From an uncultured Oscillospiraceae bacterium (lineage in GTDB: Bacteria; Bacillota; Clostridia; Oscillospirales; Oscillospiraceae): a stretch of 64,000 nucleotides of DNA. The position numbers and the translations under genes were made by a program. Where the stretch lies: the NCBI GenBank assembly GCA_934569225.1, contig CAKTKC010000003.1, positions 62,001 to 126,000 on the forward strand, written 5' to 3'. Position 1 is the stretch's first letter, and each line of letters begins with the position of its first letter. The notes beneath the pieces were generated by a model. The model saw only the letters and a program-made list of their open reading frames with translations. It did no database searches and was not told where the DNA came from. Below, piece by piece: positions 26,440 to 34,654 of the stretch.

Positions 26440-26527
26440 GCCTCCCCCGCCGTGAAAGGCGGGGGAGGCAAAGCCGCAGAATTCGGAGAATCACAGGTGC
26501 CCCTATGGAACGTGGGGGCAGCTGTGA
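26440..26527 (+). other. Two intercistronic hairpins
   Basis: GCCTCCCCCGCC (26440-26451) pairs perfectly with GGCGGGGGAGGC (26458-26469). A second, imperfect hairpin spans 26491-26527 (TCACAG with CTGTGA at the base). Neither is followed by a U run. The right arm of the first is part of a 20-bp sequence repeated inside the next gene. Confidence 0.6.
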
Positions 26528-26560
26528 ATTTCCGACACCTTTGCCGTAGGATGTGATTTT

Positions 26561-28231
26561 ATGAAAAAAAGAATTTTGTCCGCACTGCTTGCATTTGTAC
26601 TGATTGTGTCTGCGCTTCCCGTGGGAGGCAAAGCCGCAGAATCCGGCGGCGTTGCCGCGCAGGCATCGATCCGCTATTCTGTCTCCGCTTCTCCGGATCA
26701 GACGACAGATGTGGGCAAGACCGTCATCATGTATGTGACAGTTTCCGGAGGCAGCTATAATGCCTACGATCTGGCGCTGACCTATGATGCCGCGCGGCTG
26801 ACCTATGTGTCCGGTCAGGCAGCGGATAAAGGGGCTTCGGTAACAGAGAAGAACGGAAGCATCCGTGTCATCGGCTACGGCGGGGACAAGTCTGCTTCTA
26901 CGGCGGCCGTAACGCTGACATTCAGGACAAAAGCGGCGGGGACGGCAAAGGTCGTGATTTCGTCGGCGAAGATCGACGCCGGTGCAAACGCCCCCACCAA
27001 GAATGCGCCCTCAGCTACAATCAGGAGAAGTACTACCCAGTTCATCGTCCAGCCGCAGTTCACCGTGAAGCTGGACGAGGGGCTGGCCTCCGACAGCCTG
27101 AGCGCGGCGGCGGGGGAAGACTATACCTTCCGGGCGACGGACCCGCTGCACTATGATTACAAGCCCTCGGCGAAGATCGGCGGCAAGGACGTCACGGTCA
27201 AGGATAACGGCGACGGCACCTATACCATCCCCGGCGGCGAGATCACCGGAAACATCACGGTCAAGGCCAACAGAACCCCCAAGACCTACAAGGTAACATT
27301 CAAGGGTGAGGATCTGTCGGGCGAAAAAACTGCGGCCTATAACACACCCTACCATTTCAAGCTGAACCGGAAGGCCGGATACAGCTACGTTCTGCGCGTG
27401 ACCATCGGCGGGAAGTCCTACACAGGCTACAAGGCGGAGGACGGCGGCTATGTGATTCCGGGTGCGGCCATCACAGGCGACATTGTCATCACCGCGCAGA
27501 AAACCAAGATCAATTCCGGCGGCGGAAGCTCCAGCGGCGGCTCAGGCGGCGGAAGCTCTGCCAAGTATGTGTCGGTCAGCTTCATCGGCTCCGGCGCGGA
27601 CGACGCGGTGGGCAAGAAAACCACCCGGCGCGGCTCGGAGTATACGTTCCGCATTGACCGCAAGGACGATACCGATTATGACGTTTCCGCAAGGGTCAAC
27701 GGCGTCACCGTCAAGTGTACCTACGACAGCAAGAAGGACATCTACCGCATTCCTGGCAGCGCGGTCACGGGAGATATCACCATCACCGTCACGAAGGGCG
27801 CCCCGGTGGAGGTCAACGCATACGTCACCCTGGACAGGCAGAGCATGTACCTTGTGACCTACAGCGGCAGCGTTGCGGATGGGCATGTCCCCATGTACGA
27901 CGGGCAGAACATGTACTGGTCGGAAGCCTACAATGCCTATGCCTGGCTGGTGGTTTCCTCCGCTGACGAAAAAGAGGTCGTGCGCGCTGCCCAGAACAGC
28001 ATCACCATCGGAGAAGGGGAGGCCGCCGCCTCTATCGACTACTCCGGCAACGTGGATCTCAGCGGACGCATCGACGGGGACGACGCACATCTTGACCGCG
28101 ACGTGTACAACGCGAAATACACGCTGGCAAGCATGGTGATGCACAGATTCCTGAACGCCGATGTCAACAGAGACCGGAAGGTGGACGTAAAGGATGCGGT
28201 GTGGATCGTCAACCGCGTCCTCCACGGATAA
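26561..28231 (+). CDS. Secreted protein with cohesin domain, repeats, unknown shared domain and dockerin
   Basis: A 556-residue paralogue of the C-terminal part of the preceding protein. A signal peptide (about 1-26) is followed by one cohesin domain (30-150, YNAYDLALTYDAARLTY). Three repeats of about 80 residues follow, interrupted near residue 315 by a Ser/Gly linker (GGGSSSGGSGGGSS). The unknown domain (AYVTLDRQSMYLV, MYWSEAYNAYAWLV) follows, then a dockerin-like end (NVDLSGRIDGDD, DVNRDRKVDVKD). It keeps the modular logic of its neighbour with one cohesin fewer. The ATG follows GTAGGATGTGATTTT. Probably part of the same surface complex. Confidence 0.82.
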   Translation: MKKRILSALLAFVLIVSALPVGGKAAESGGVAAQASIRYSVSASPDQTTDVGKTVIMYVTVSGGSYNAYDLALTYDAARLTYVSGQAADKGASVTEKNGSIRVIGYGGDKSASTAAVTLTFRTKAAGTAKVVISSAKIDAGANAPTKNAPSATIRRSTTQFIVQPQFTVKLDEGLASDSLSAAAGEDYTFRATDPLHYDYKPSAKIGGKDVTVKDNGDGTYTIPGGEITGNITVKANRTPKTYKVTFKGEDLSGEKTAAYNTPYHFKLNRKAGYSYVLRVTIGGKSYTGYKAEDGGYVIPGAAITGDIVITAQKTKINSGGGSSSGGSGGGSSAKYVSVSFIGSGADDAVGKKTTRRGSEYTFRIDRKDDTDYDVSARVNGVTVKCTYDSKKDIYRIPGSAVTGDITITVTKGAPVEVNAYVTLDRQSMYLVTYSGSVADGHVPMYDGQNMYWSEAYNAYAWLVVSSADEKEVVRAAQNSITIGEGEAAASIDYSGNVDLSGRIDGDDAHLDRDVYNAKYTLASMVMHRFLNADVNRDRKVDVKDAVWIVNRVLHG

Positions 28232-28246
28232 AAAGGAGCGTGACAT

Positions 28247-28945
28247 ATGAAGAAGATCATCAGCGTCATTTTGACTGTTGCGCTGATATTCGCGCTGGCC
28301 GCGACGGCCATGGCGGCAGAGATCGCAGACTGCACCGTGTCCGCCGACTCCGTGTCGGCAGCGGCAGGGGGAACTGTGACCGTACCCGTCCGCGTTTCCG
28401 GAAACCGGGGCTTTACCAATTTTGGCATTGCCCTGGATTACGACCGTGAGCAGCTGGAGCTGCTGAGCATCCAGACGGCGGAAGGGGAAACGCCCTATCT
28501 CTGCGGCACGACGGCTGCCGTGAATACCCAATGGACAGGCACGGAGGAGAAGACCTTTGGCTACGTCACGGCTGCTCTGGAAGAAGCCGCGACGGCGGAC
28601 GGAATCCTGTTCACGGCCACGTTCCATGTCAGCGAGACCTTTTCCGGCACTGCGGCGGTGCAGCCGGTGGTGCAGTATATGCGCAGCAACAAGCGGCTGC
28701 TGTCCGTGTTTGACGCCATCCCGGTTACAGTCGTGAGCGGAACCGTATCGACGGTTCTGGCAGGCGATTATGACCAGGACGGACAGGTGGATATGTTCGA
28801 CGCTATGGGTCTGTACGGTGCGGTGAGCGCTGGTACGGAGTTCGCGGAGGATGATTACAGCCGTCTGGACGTCAACCAGGACGGCGAGATCAACATGTTC
28901 GACGTAATGGCAATTTATGGGATCGTATCGGGTGGTCAGGAGTGA
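28247..28945 (+). CDS. Short secreted cohesin-dockerin protein
   Basis: A 232-residue exported protein: signal peptide (residues 1-24, ending AMAAE), a single cohesin-type beta-sandwich (about 25-165, with FTNFGIALDYDREQLELLS) and a C-terminal type-I dockerin with two calcium loops (DYDQDGQVDMFD and DVNQDGEINMFD, 172-225). Such a minimal cohesin-plus-dockerin unit can chain or bridge larger components. It lies 15 bp after the previous gene with AAAAGGAGCGTGACAT as ribosome binding site. Partner specificity cannot be read from sequence. Confidence 0.83.
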   Translation: MKKIISVILTVALIFALAATAMAAEIADCTVSADSVSAAAGGTVTVPVRVSGNRGFTNFGIALDYDREQLELLSIQTAEGETPYLCGTTAAVNTQWTGTEEKTFGYVTAALEEAATADGILFTATFHVSETFSGTAAVQPVVQYMRSNKRLLSVFDAIPVTVVSGTVSTVLAGDYDQDGQVDMFDAMGLYGAVSAGTEFAEDDYSRLDVNQDGEINMFDVMAIYGIVSGGQE

Positions 28946-28971
28946 CCAACCCCACAGAAAAGGAGCGAAAT

Positions 28972-30021
28972 ATGATGAAAAAAGTCCTGTCCTGCTTCCT
29001 CGCAGTCATACTTTTCCTGACCTGCATTCCCACGGCGCTGGCAGTGGACAATTCTCGCGATTTCTTCTTCGAGCTGTCCGTGGACGGCAGTGATAAGAAA
29101 GAGGTGCAGCCCGGCGACATCATTCAGGTGGATTTCAACCTGAAACGGTCGGACAGCGGCGACGCCTACACCATGTACGGTATGCAGAATGAAATTCGCT
29201 ACGACAGCAATTTCTTCGAGCTGGTGGAGGGCAGCGCCCTGCTGAGCAATGGAATTTCCACCACGGACATCGGTCTGCGGGACAATTACCGGGAATTTTA
29301 CATGAACTTTGTGTCCCTGTCTGGCGGCGAGGAGTGGAACGCCCAGCGTCTGGTGGGTTCCTTCAAGCTGAAGGTGATCGCCGCGTCCGGCGTGACCAAG
29401 ATCACGAATCAGGATTATCTGGTCTCCACCCAGGACGGAACCGATGAATATAAGGCATCCTGCCAGGATGTGACCATTATCATTTCCACCGACTGCACGG
29501 TCACCTTCGAGCCGAACGGCGGCACGGCGGTTCCCAGCCAGACCGTCCGGTACGGCGAGACCGTGGCGCGGCCGGACAATCCCACCCGGGAGGGCTATCA
29601 CCTGGTGGGCTGGTATTCGGACATTGATCTCCAGAATCTCTGGGATTTTGATACCGACACCGTTCAGGGCAATATGACCCTGTACGCAAAATGGGAGAAG
29701 GGCGACGCGCCTGAGACGGATGCTGACGGCACCGGCAGCGGCCTGTGGTGGCTGCTGGGTCTGGGCTTGCCTCTCCTGCTGCTTCTGCTCCTGCTTCTCC
29801 TGCTGCTGGGCAAAAAGACGGTTCGCTTCGAGACCGGCTGTGACAGCAAGATCAAGGATCAGAAGGTGAAGAAGGGCGGCCTGGTGACACGCCCTGAGCA
29901 GCCGGTTCGTCCCGGCAGAGCCTTTGCCGGATGGTATACGGACGAGAGCTGCACCAAACGCTGGGATTTTGATAACGACAAGGTTGAAGATAATATGACG
30001 CTGTATGCAAAGTGGCTGTAA
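28972..30021 (+). CDS. Membrane-anchored cohesin-like protein with InlB-type (Listeria-Bacteroides) repeats
   Basis: A 349-residue protein: signal peptide (VLSCFLAVILFLTCIPTALA), a cohesin-like domain (about 30-170), one InlB_B_2-type repeat (TVTFEPNGGTAVPSQTVRYG to NMTLYAKW, about 178-240), one very leucine-rich transmembrane helix (about 260-282) and then a second, similar repeat (VRFETGCDSKIKDQKVKKGG to NMTLYAKWL) up to the C-terminus. If the helix spans the membrane once, the second repeat is cytoplasmic, which is odd for this domain. The protein could anchor the dockerin-bearing components. The ATG at 28972 follows AAAAGGAGCGAAAT; a second ATG is adjacent. Confidence 0.82.
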   Translation: MMKKVLSCFLAVILFLTCIPTALAVDNSRDFFFELSVDGSDKKEVQPGDIIQVDFNLKRSDSGDAYTMYGMQNEIRYDSNFFELVEGSALLSNGISTTDIGLRDNYREFYMNFVSLSGGEEWNAQRLVGSFKLKVIAASGVTKITNQDYLVSTQDGTDEYKASCQDVTIIISTDCTVTFEPNGGTAVPSQTVRYGETVARPDNPTREGYHLVGWYSDIDLQNLWDFDTDTVQGNMTLYAKWEKGDAPETDADGTGSGLWWLLGLGLPLLLLLLLLLLLLGKKTVRFETGCDSKIKDQKVKKGGLVTRPEQPVRPGRAFAGWYTDESCTKRWDFDNDKVEDNMTLYAKWL

Positions 30022-30041
30022 GTTCATGCGCCCCCACCTGG

Positions 30042-30259
30042 GGAACCTCTGAATAAATCGTCTGCGGCCGTGAGCGGATCTTTTTCGTCCACTCTTCGGC
30101 ATCAAAAACGGGAAATATAGTGCAGCCGTTGCCGGCGCAAGCCGGCTTACGGATGCGGCATACCCCTTGCGGGTACATACAGTATTCCGCCGTTTTCGAT
30201 ACCTCGATTGGCCGAAAAATCTCTCGCTCACGGCTCTTGCCGATTTAATCAGAGGTTCC
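30042..30259. repeat. Miniature inverted-repeat element, 218-bp form (copy C)
   Basis: It starts GGAACCTCTGAATAAATCG and ends CGATTTAATCAGAGGTTCC, the best-preserved terminal inverted repeats of the four copies. CTGG occurs on both flanks (30038-30041 and 30260-30263), a possible 4-bp target duplication. It lies in the spacer of the surface-protein operon and has no U-rich terminator of its own. Confidence 0.85.
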
Positions 30260-30343
30260 CTGGATCTTTCCGGGTGGGGCACACGTGCATTCTGCGGCGG
30301 CGCGGGAATGGGCGTAAATTCCGAAGGTTAAGGGAATGGCAGT

Positions 30344-33300
30344 ATGGATTGGAATGCATTATTTCACAGCAAATATCTGCGGGGCGGCCTGTGCGCAGTG
30401 CTGATCGCCGCGATCCTGCTGGGACTGTGGCTTCCGGGGACGGGGCTGAAGGAAGCCCAGCCGGATGACCCCTTGGAAGGAGAGGGCGTCCGGGAGATCA
30501 CGGTGCTGGAGCTGGGGGAAAACATCCAACAACTGAATACGATTGTGGTTCCCAGCGGCGGGCAGACGAAATCCATGGAGCCGAATGACGATGTCGGCGA
30601 GACCCGACCGGAAGAAACCCAGCCCGATTCCTCCACGGACGACGGCAGAGACGGTCAGGAGGACGGAAACCAGGGGGCGGACGGCGGTGAAATTACGCCG
30701 TCGGAGCTGTCGCTGGTTCTGACGTGGCATCCGGACAGCGGGAATGCAAAAAGTGTTTCCTGCGCCGTGGACAATACCCAGGCATTTGCCGTCAGCAGCT
30801 ATGAATTGAATGAGGGGCTGTTCCGCTTTTCCGTGAACCTGACCGGAACGCTGGCGCAGGACGCGAAGATCGTGGACGGCATTTCCGTCACCGAATCCAC
30901 CCAGACGTCGCGGGCACTGAAATGGCCGAACGACTCGCTGATCATGAATCCGGCGGCGGGGACGGACAGGGAAGTCTATAATTTCTCCTTCACGGTCAGA
31001 ACCCAGGAACGGGACGTGTTTTTCCGGTATAAGATTACCTATCAGAAGCTCCCGGATGTGCAGCTTTCCTTTACATGGCGAGGGACCGGGAATCACAAAG
31101 GCACGCTGCTTTGTCTGCCCAGCGGCAGCGTTGTGGATAAAATCAAGAGTAACCAGCTGGCCGGAGGCAGGATAAGCTACGAGATGAAATTGGTCGGCAG
31201 CGATGCCGAAAGTGCGGGCGCAAAAATTTTGAGTGCCAGCTATATCTCTGATGAAACAGGCAAGAGCGGTGACCTGGATTACCGGGGTGGACAAGGTTTT
31301 TTGAATTTGAAAATGCCGGCGGGTGAGACCTCCGAGACGTATCGGATTTTGGTTTCCGCCCTTGCAAACGGGCATACGGCTCACTTCGAGGTCATTCTGC
31401 ATTTTGGAAATGATGTGACGCTGCAAATGCGCTATATCCTCGATGACGGCAGTGAAAGAAAGATTTTCTGCCAGAATAAGCAGTCGAAAACGGCGGATAC
31501 CGTGTATGACGACCAGTTGACCGGGGGGAACCTGCCATACGAAATGTCCATTGTCGGTGCCGATGCCGACAGCGCTAAGATCACCTCCGTCAAGTGTACA
31601 CAAACCGGCAATGGCAACAAACTTCAGACCCTGGAAGCATCGGACGCGATTCCGCTTCTCCTGAATGACGGAAAAACCGGACAGAACAATTTTACGGTCG
31701 AAGCAAAGGACGACTCGGGAAATCAGTATACCTTCAAAATCAATGTTCCCTACAAGCACAAGGGAACGAACAGCATAGAAATCCTTTTGAACCTCAAGGA
31801 TCAGGATGAAATTCCCAACGAAGTCATAACCAATCTGAAGGTTTCCGCATACGGAAGAGATGCGGCAGGGAATACGGTCAGCATTCCGGCGAAGGGGACG
31901 AATGAATATATTCAGGTTACGCTGGATGGAATTGAGGTCACGGATCCTACATCTTCCGGGGACGCCTGGGAGTACGGCCTGTTTCCGGCTAATCCGGAGA
32001 CGGGGGACAGAAAGGAACATGCCCTCTATGTTTACGCCGAGGACGCTTACGGCAACTGGGGGAAAGCGGAGCTGACGCTGAATGGTTTCCGCGTAGAACC
32101 CGGGCAGAAGATCGGCGACGCGACGATTTATGTGGACATGACGGTGCTGGGGGTCGGCGTTGTCGGCCCTATCCCTTATGAGGTTCTGGCGGACGAGCCG
32201 ATTTCCTACGTGATCGCCAAAGCAATCATGGGAAAAGACACCGGCGAACCCTTCGGCGCGGCAAGCGATACTCTCGGCTGGCGTGGCAGCTATGCCGGGA
32301 CGCTGGATACCGGCTTCTACCTGCAATGGCTGGATACCGGCTATAGCGCAGATGCGCTGGAAGACTCCACTTGGCCGGGAAGCACGGAAGAGGAAGTGCT
32401 GGATGCCATCGACGCCCGGTTCGGCGCGGGGACTGGCCTTGCAACCCTGTGGCGCTGCCTGTACCGCAATGGACTGAACAAGAGCACCGGCTCCGGCAGC
32501 AGGATTGGTGAGTTTGATTACACCAGCGGTTCCGGCTGGATGTACTCGCTGCGCGGTACGTATTATCCCGGTCAGTCCATGTCCGCGGTATATCTGAAGG
32601 ACGGAGATGTGCTGACGCTGCGCTACACGCTGGCCTACGGCTGGGACATCGGCGGCGGCAGCGACAATTACGGCAATATTGTGGGCTACTGTGTTACGGC
32701 AATCAATGGTGACATCACTCCCAGACATCAGATGGAAGAGGTGGAAGACCCGGACGGCTCCATTCACTATGTATGCCGCTGCTGCGGTCTGATTCAGGAC
32801 TGCACCCATAAGCATACGGTCTACAAGGATCTGGAGGACGGAACCCACATTCTGTTCTGCGAGGACTGCCAGACGGCCATCGGCGACCCCCAGTCCCACA
32901 ACTGGACATACGCCGCCGGGGACACGGAGGACAGCCACGTCTGCGCGGAGTGCGGCGCGACAGAGCAGCATTTCTGGAAGGAAGTGGAAGGCACCAACAC
33001 CGCCACCTGCACCGAGCCGGGCGTCAGAACGGTCAGATGCAGCGTCTGCGGCATGGAAAAGGAAGAAGAAGTCGAAGCGAAGGGGCACACGCTGGACAAT
33101 CGCTGGAACCACACGAAGCTGGAACATTATCAGAAATGCTCGACCTGCGGCGAGGAAACCAATCGCGGAAACCATGAATATGAGGCGGATTGGGGCGACT
33201 ATGCGTGCCGTATCTGCGAGGTGCTCCATGAAGAAATCTGCGGCGGCACCCCGACGATTCGGGAAGCCACCTGCCAGAAAATCGTGTACCACTGCGACAG

Positions 33301-33676
33301 CTGCGGCTATGACCTGACCGAGTATGGCACCTTCTACGAATATCATGATTACGTGGACGGCATCTGCCGGTACTGCGGCGCGGAAGACCCGGATTATGTG
33401 CCCCATGAACATGATTACCATGAGACATACCGGGTTAACCCGACCTGCACGGAGGACGGCTACATCGAGTATACCTGCGACTGCGGGGACTCCTATACAG
33501 ATCCGCTTCCGGCTACCGGCCATAGCTGGGGCGAATGGATACCTGCGGGAGACGGGGAGGAAGTCCGCTACTGTGGAGTGTGTGGTGCGGAGGACTATCG
33601 GACGACCGAGGCGGATACGTACAGTATCCAGATGCTCTTTTTAAGCTGGCTTTTCCCAAAGACGTATCAAAAATAG
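30344..33676 (+). CDS. Membrane-anchored surface protein with beta-sandwich repeats, DUF4430 domain and Cys-rich CxxC tail
   Basis: A 1110-residue protein with an N-terminal signal anchor (LRGGLCAVLIAAILLGLWL, about 12-30) and an acidic linker. Three similar beta-sandwich repeats of about 140 residues follow (starting LVLTWHPDSG, LSFTWRGTGN and LQMRYILDDG). A DUF4430 (transcobalamin beta-like) domain spans about 589-780, with the typical GSGWMYSLRG motif. The last 300 residues form a Cys/His-rich array with eight CxxC pairs (CEDC, CAEC, CSVC, CSTC, CRIC, CDSC, CRYC, CGVC), like tandem zinc ribbons facing outward. Cobalamin or metal binding is inferred, not shown. The start follows AAGGGAATGG. 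It is the first gene after MITE copy C and lies 11 bp before the MoxR gene. Confidence 0.8.
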   Translation: MDWNALFHSKYLRGGLCAVLIAAILLGLWLPGTGLKEAQPDDPLEGEGVREITVLELGENIQQLNTIVVPSGGQTKSMEPNDDVGETRPEETQPDSSTDDGRDGQEDGNQGADGGEITPSELSLVLTWHPDSGNAKSVSCAVDNTQAFAVSSYELNEGLFRFSVNLTGTLAQDAKIVDGISVTESTQTSRALKWPNDSLIMNPAAGTDREVYNFSFTVRTQERDVFFRYKITYQKLPDVQLSFTWRGTGNHKGTLLCLPSGSVVDKIKSNQLAGGRISYEMKLVGSDAESAGAKILSASYISDETGKSGDLDYRGGQGFLNLKMPAGETSETYRILVSALANGHTAHFEVILHFGNDVTLQMRYILDDGSERKIFCQNKQSKTADTVYDDQLTGGNLPYEMSIVGADADSAKITSVKCTQTGNGNKLQTLEASDAIPLLLNDGKTGQNNFTVEAKDDSGNQYTFKINVPYKHKGTNSIEILLNLKDQDEIPNEVITNLKVSAYGRDAAGNTVSIPAKGTNEYIQVTLDGIEVTDPTSSGDAWEYGLFPANPETGDRKEHALYVYAEDAYGNWGKAELTLNGFRVEPGQKIGDATIYVDMTVLGVGVVGPIPYEVLADEPISYVIAKAIMGKDTGEPFGAASDTLGWRGSYAGTLDTGFYLQWLDTGYSADALEDSTWPGSTEEEVLDAIDARFGAGTGLATLWRCLYRNGLNKSTGSGSRIGEFDYTSGSGWMYSLRGTYYPGQSMSAVYLKDGDVLTLRYTLAYGWDIGGGSDNYGNIVGYCVTAINGDITPRHQMEEVEDPDGSIHYVCRCCGLIQDCTHKHTVYKDLEDGTHILFCEDCQTAIGDPQSHNWTYAAGDTEDSHVCAECGATEQHFWKEVEGTNTATCTEPGVRTVRCSVCGMEKEEEVEAKGHTLDNRWNHTKLEHYQKCSTCGEETNRGNHEYEADWGDYACRICEVLHEEICGGTPTIREATCQKIVYHCDSCGYDLTEYGTFYEYHDYVDGICRYCGAEDPDYVPHEHDYHETYRVNPTCTEDGYIEYTCDCGDSYTDPLPATGHSWGEWIPAGDGEEVRYCGVCGAEDYRTTEADTYSIQMLFLSWLFPKTYQK

Positions 33677-33687
33677 GGGGAATCACA

Positions 33688-34623
33688 ATGAATGAGAAAA
33701 TTCCTGAGATCCTGCGGCAGATCGAAACGGTCGTTGTAGGTAAGAACGAAATCGTTGAAAAAATCCTGATGGCAATCCTGGCGGGCGGCCATGTACTGAT
33801 GGAGGACGTCCCCGGCGTGGGCAAGACCACCACGGCCATGACCTTTGCCAAGGTGCTGGGGCTGGACACGAAGCGCGTTCAGTTTACCTCCGACACCGTC
33901 CCCTCGGACATTATCGGCTACTCGGTCTACGACAAGGAAAGCGGCAGCTTCGTCTATAAGCCCGGCGCGGTGATGACCAATCTGCTCCTGGCGGACGAAA
34001 TCAACCGTACCTCCAGCAAGACCCAGTCCGCTTTGCTGGAAGCCATGGAGGAGCTGCATGTGACGGTGGACGGTCAGACCTATGATTTGCCCCAGCCCTT
34101 TGTGGTGCTGGCCACCGAAAACCCTGTGGGTTCCGCGGGAACGCAGCTGCTGCCGCCGTCTCAGATGGACCGGTTTATGATCAAGATCAGCATGGGCTAT
34201 CCTGATTTTGAAAGCCAGATCAGCATTCTGAGGGACAGACACACGGAAAATCCCCTGAACCGGGTGGTGCCGGTGGTCGATCGGGAGCAGCTGCAAGCGC
34301 TGATCCAGGAAGCGGCGAAGGCGGAAATTCAGGACGCCGTTTATGAGTACGTCACCCGGCTGACCCAGGCCAGCCGGGAGCACCCCATGGTGCAGCTGGG
34401 CGTCAGCCCCCGGGGCGCGCTGGCGGTGTGCCGTATGGCGAAGGCTTACGCTTACCTCAATGGCCGGGACTTCGTCATCCCGGAGGACGTGGCCGCCGTG
34501 TTCCCGGATGTATGCTGCCACCGTCTGGTGCTGACAACCAAGGCAAGAATGATGGAGGAACGGCCGGAGACGGTCATTGCCGCCATTCTGGAATCCGTGA
34601 AAATGCCGGTCATCAAACAATAA
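33688..34623 (+). CDS. MoxR-family AAA+ ATPase
   Basis: A 311-residue cytoplasmic MoxR ATPase (AAA_3 plus lid domain). Walker A is DVPGVGKTTTA (near residues 40-50), Walker B LLADEIN (near 101-107), and sensor 1 is in VLATENPVGSAGT. MoxR proteins act as chaperones that assemble or activate neighbouring proteins and are usually encoded with a DUF58 and a transglutaminase-fold membrane protein, exactly as here. The ATG at 33688 is chosen for position, 11 bp after the upstream stop with AGGGGGAATCACA before it. Occurrence inside a cobalamin-riboswitch-led series is unusual. Confidence 0.93.
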   Translation: MNEKIPEILRQIETVVVGKNEIVEKILMAILAGGHVLMEDVPGVGKTTTAMTFAKVLGLDTKRVQFTSDTVPSDIIGYSVYDKESGSFVYKPGAVMTNLLLADEINRTSSKTQSALLEAMEELHVTVDGQTYDLPQPFVVLATENPVGSAGTQLLPPSQMDRFMIKISMGYPDFESQISILRDRHTENPLNRVVPVVDREQLQALIQEAAKAEIQDAVYEYVTRLTQASREHPMVQLGVSPRGALAVCRMAKAYAYLNGRDFVIPEDVAAVFPDVCCHRLVLTTKARMMEERPETVIAAILESVKMPVIKQ

Positions 34624-34654
34624 ACGAAACAACGAACGGAAGCAGGTACTGCTT

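Noticed and set aside
17686..30021. A cellulosome
   Set aside because: Cohesins and dockerins are present but no glycoside hydrolase, carbohydrate-binding module or sortase motif was seen, and the regulation is by cobalamin riboswitch.
30359..33523. A 1054-codon antisense open frame under the DUF4430/Cys-rich protein
   Set aside because: Same reason: no ribosome binding site, no domain, and a clearly supported gene on the other strand.
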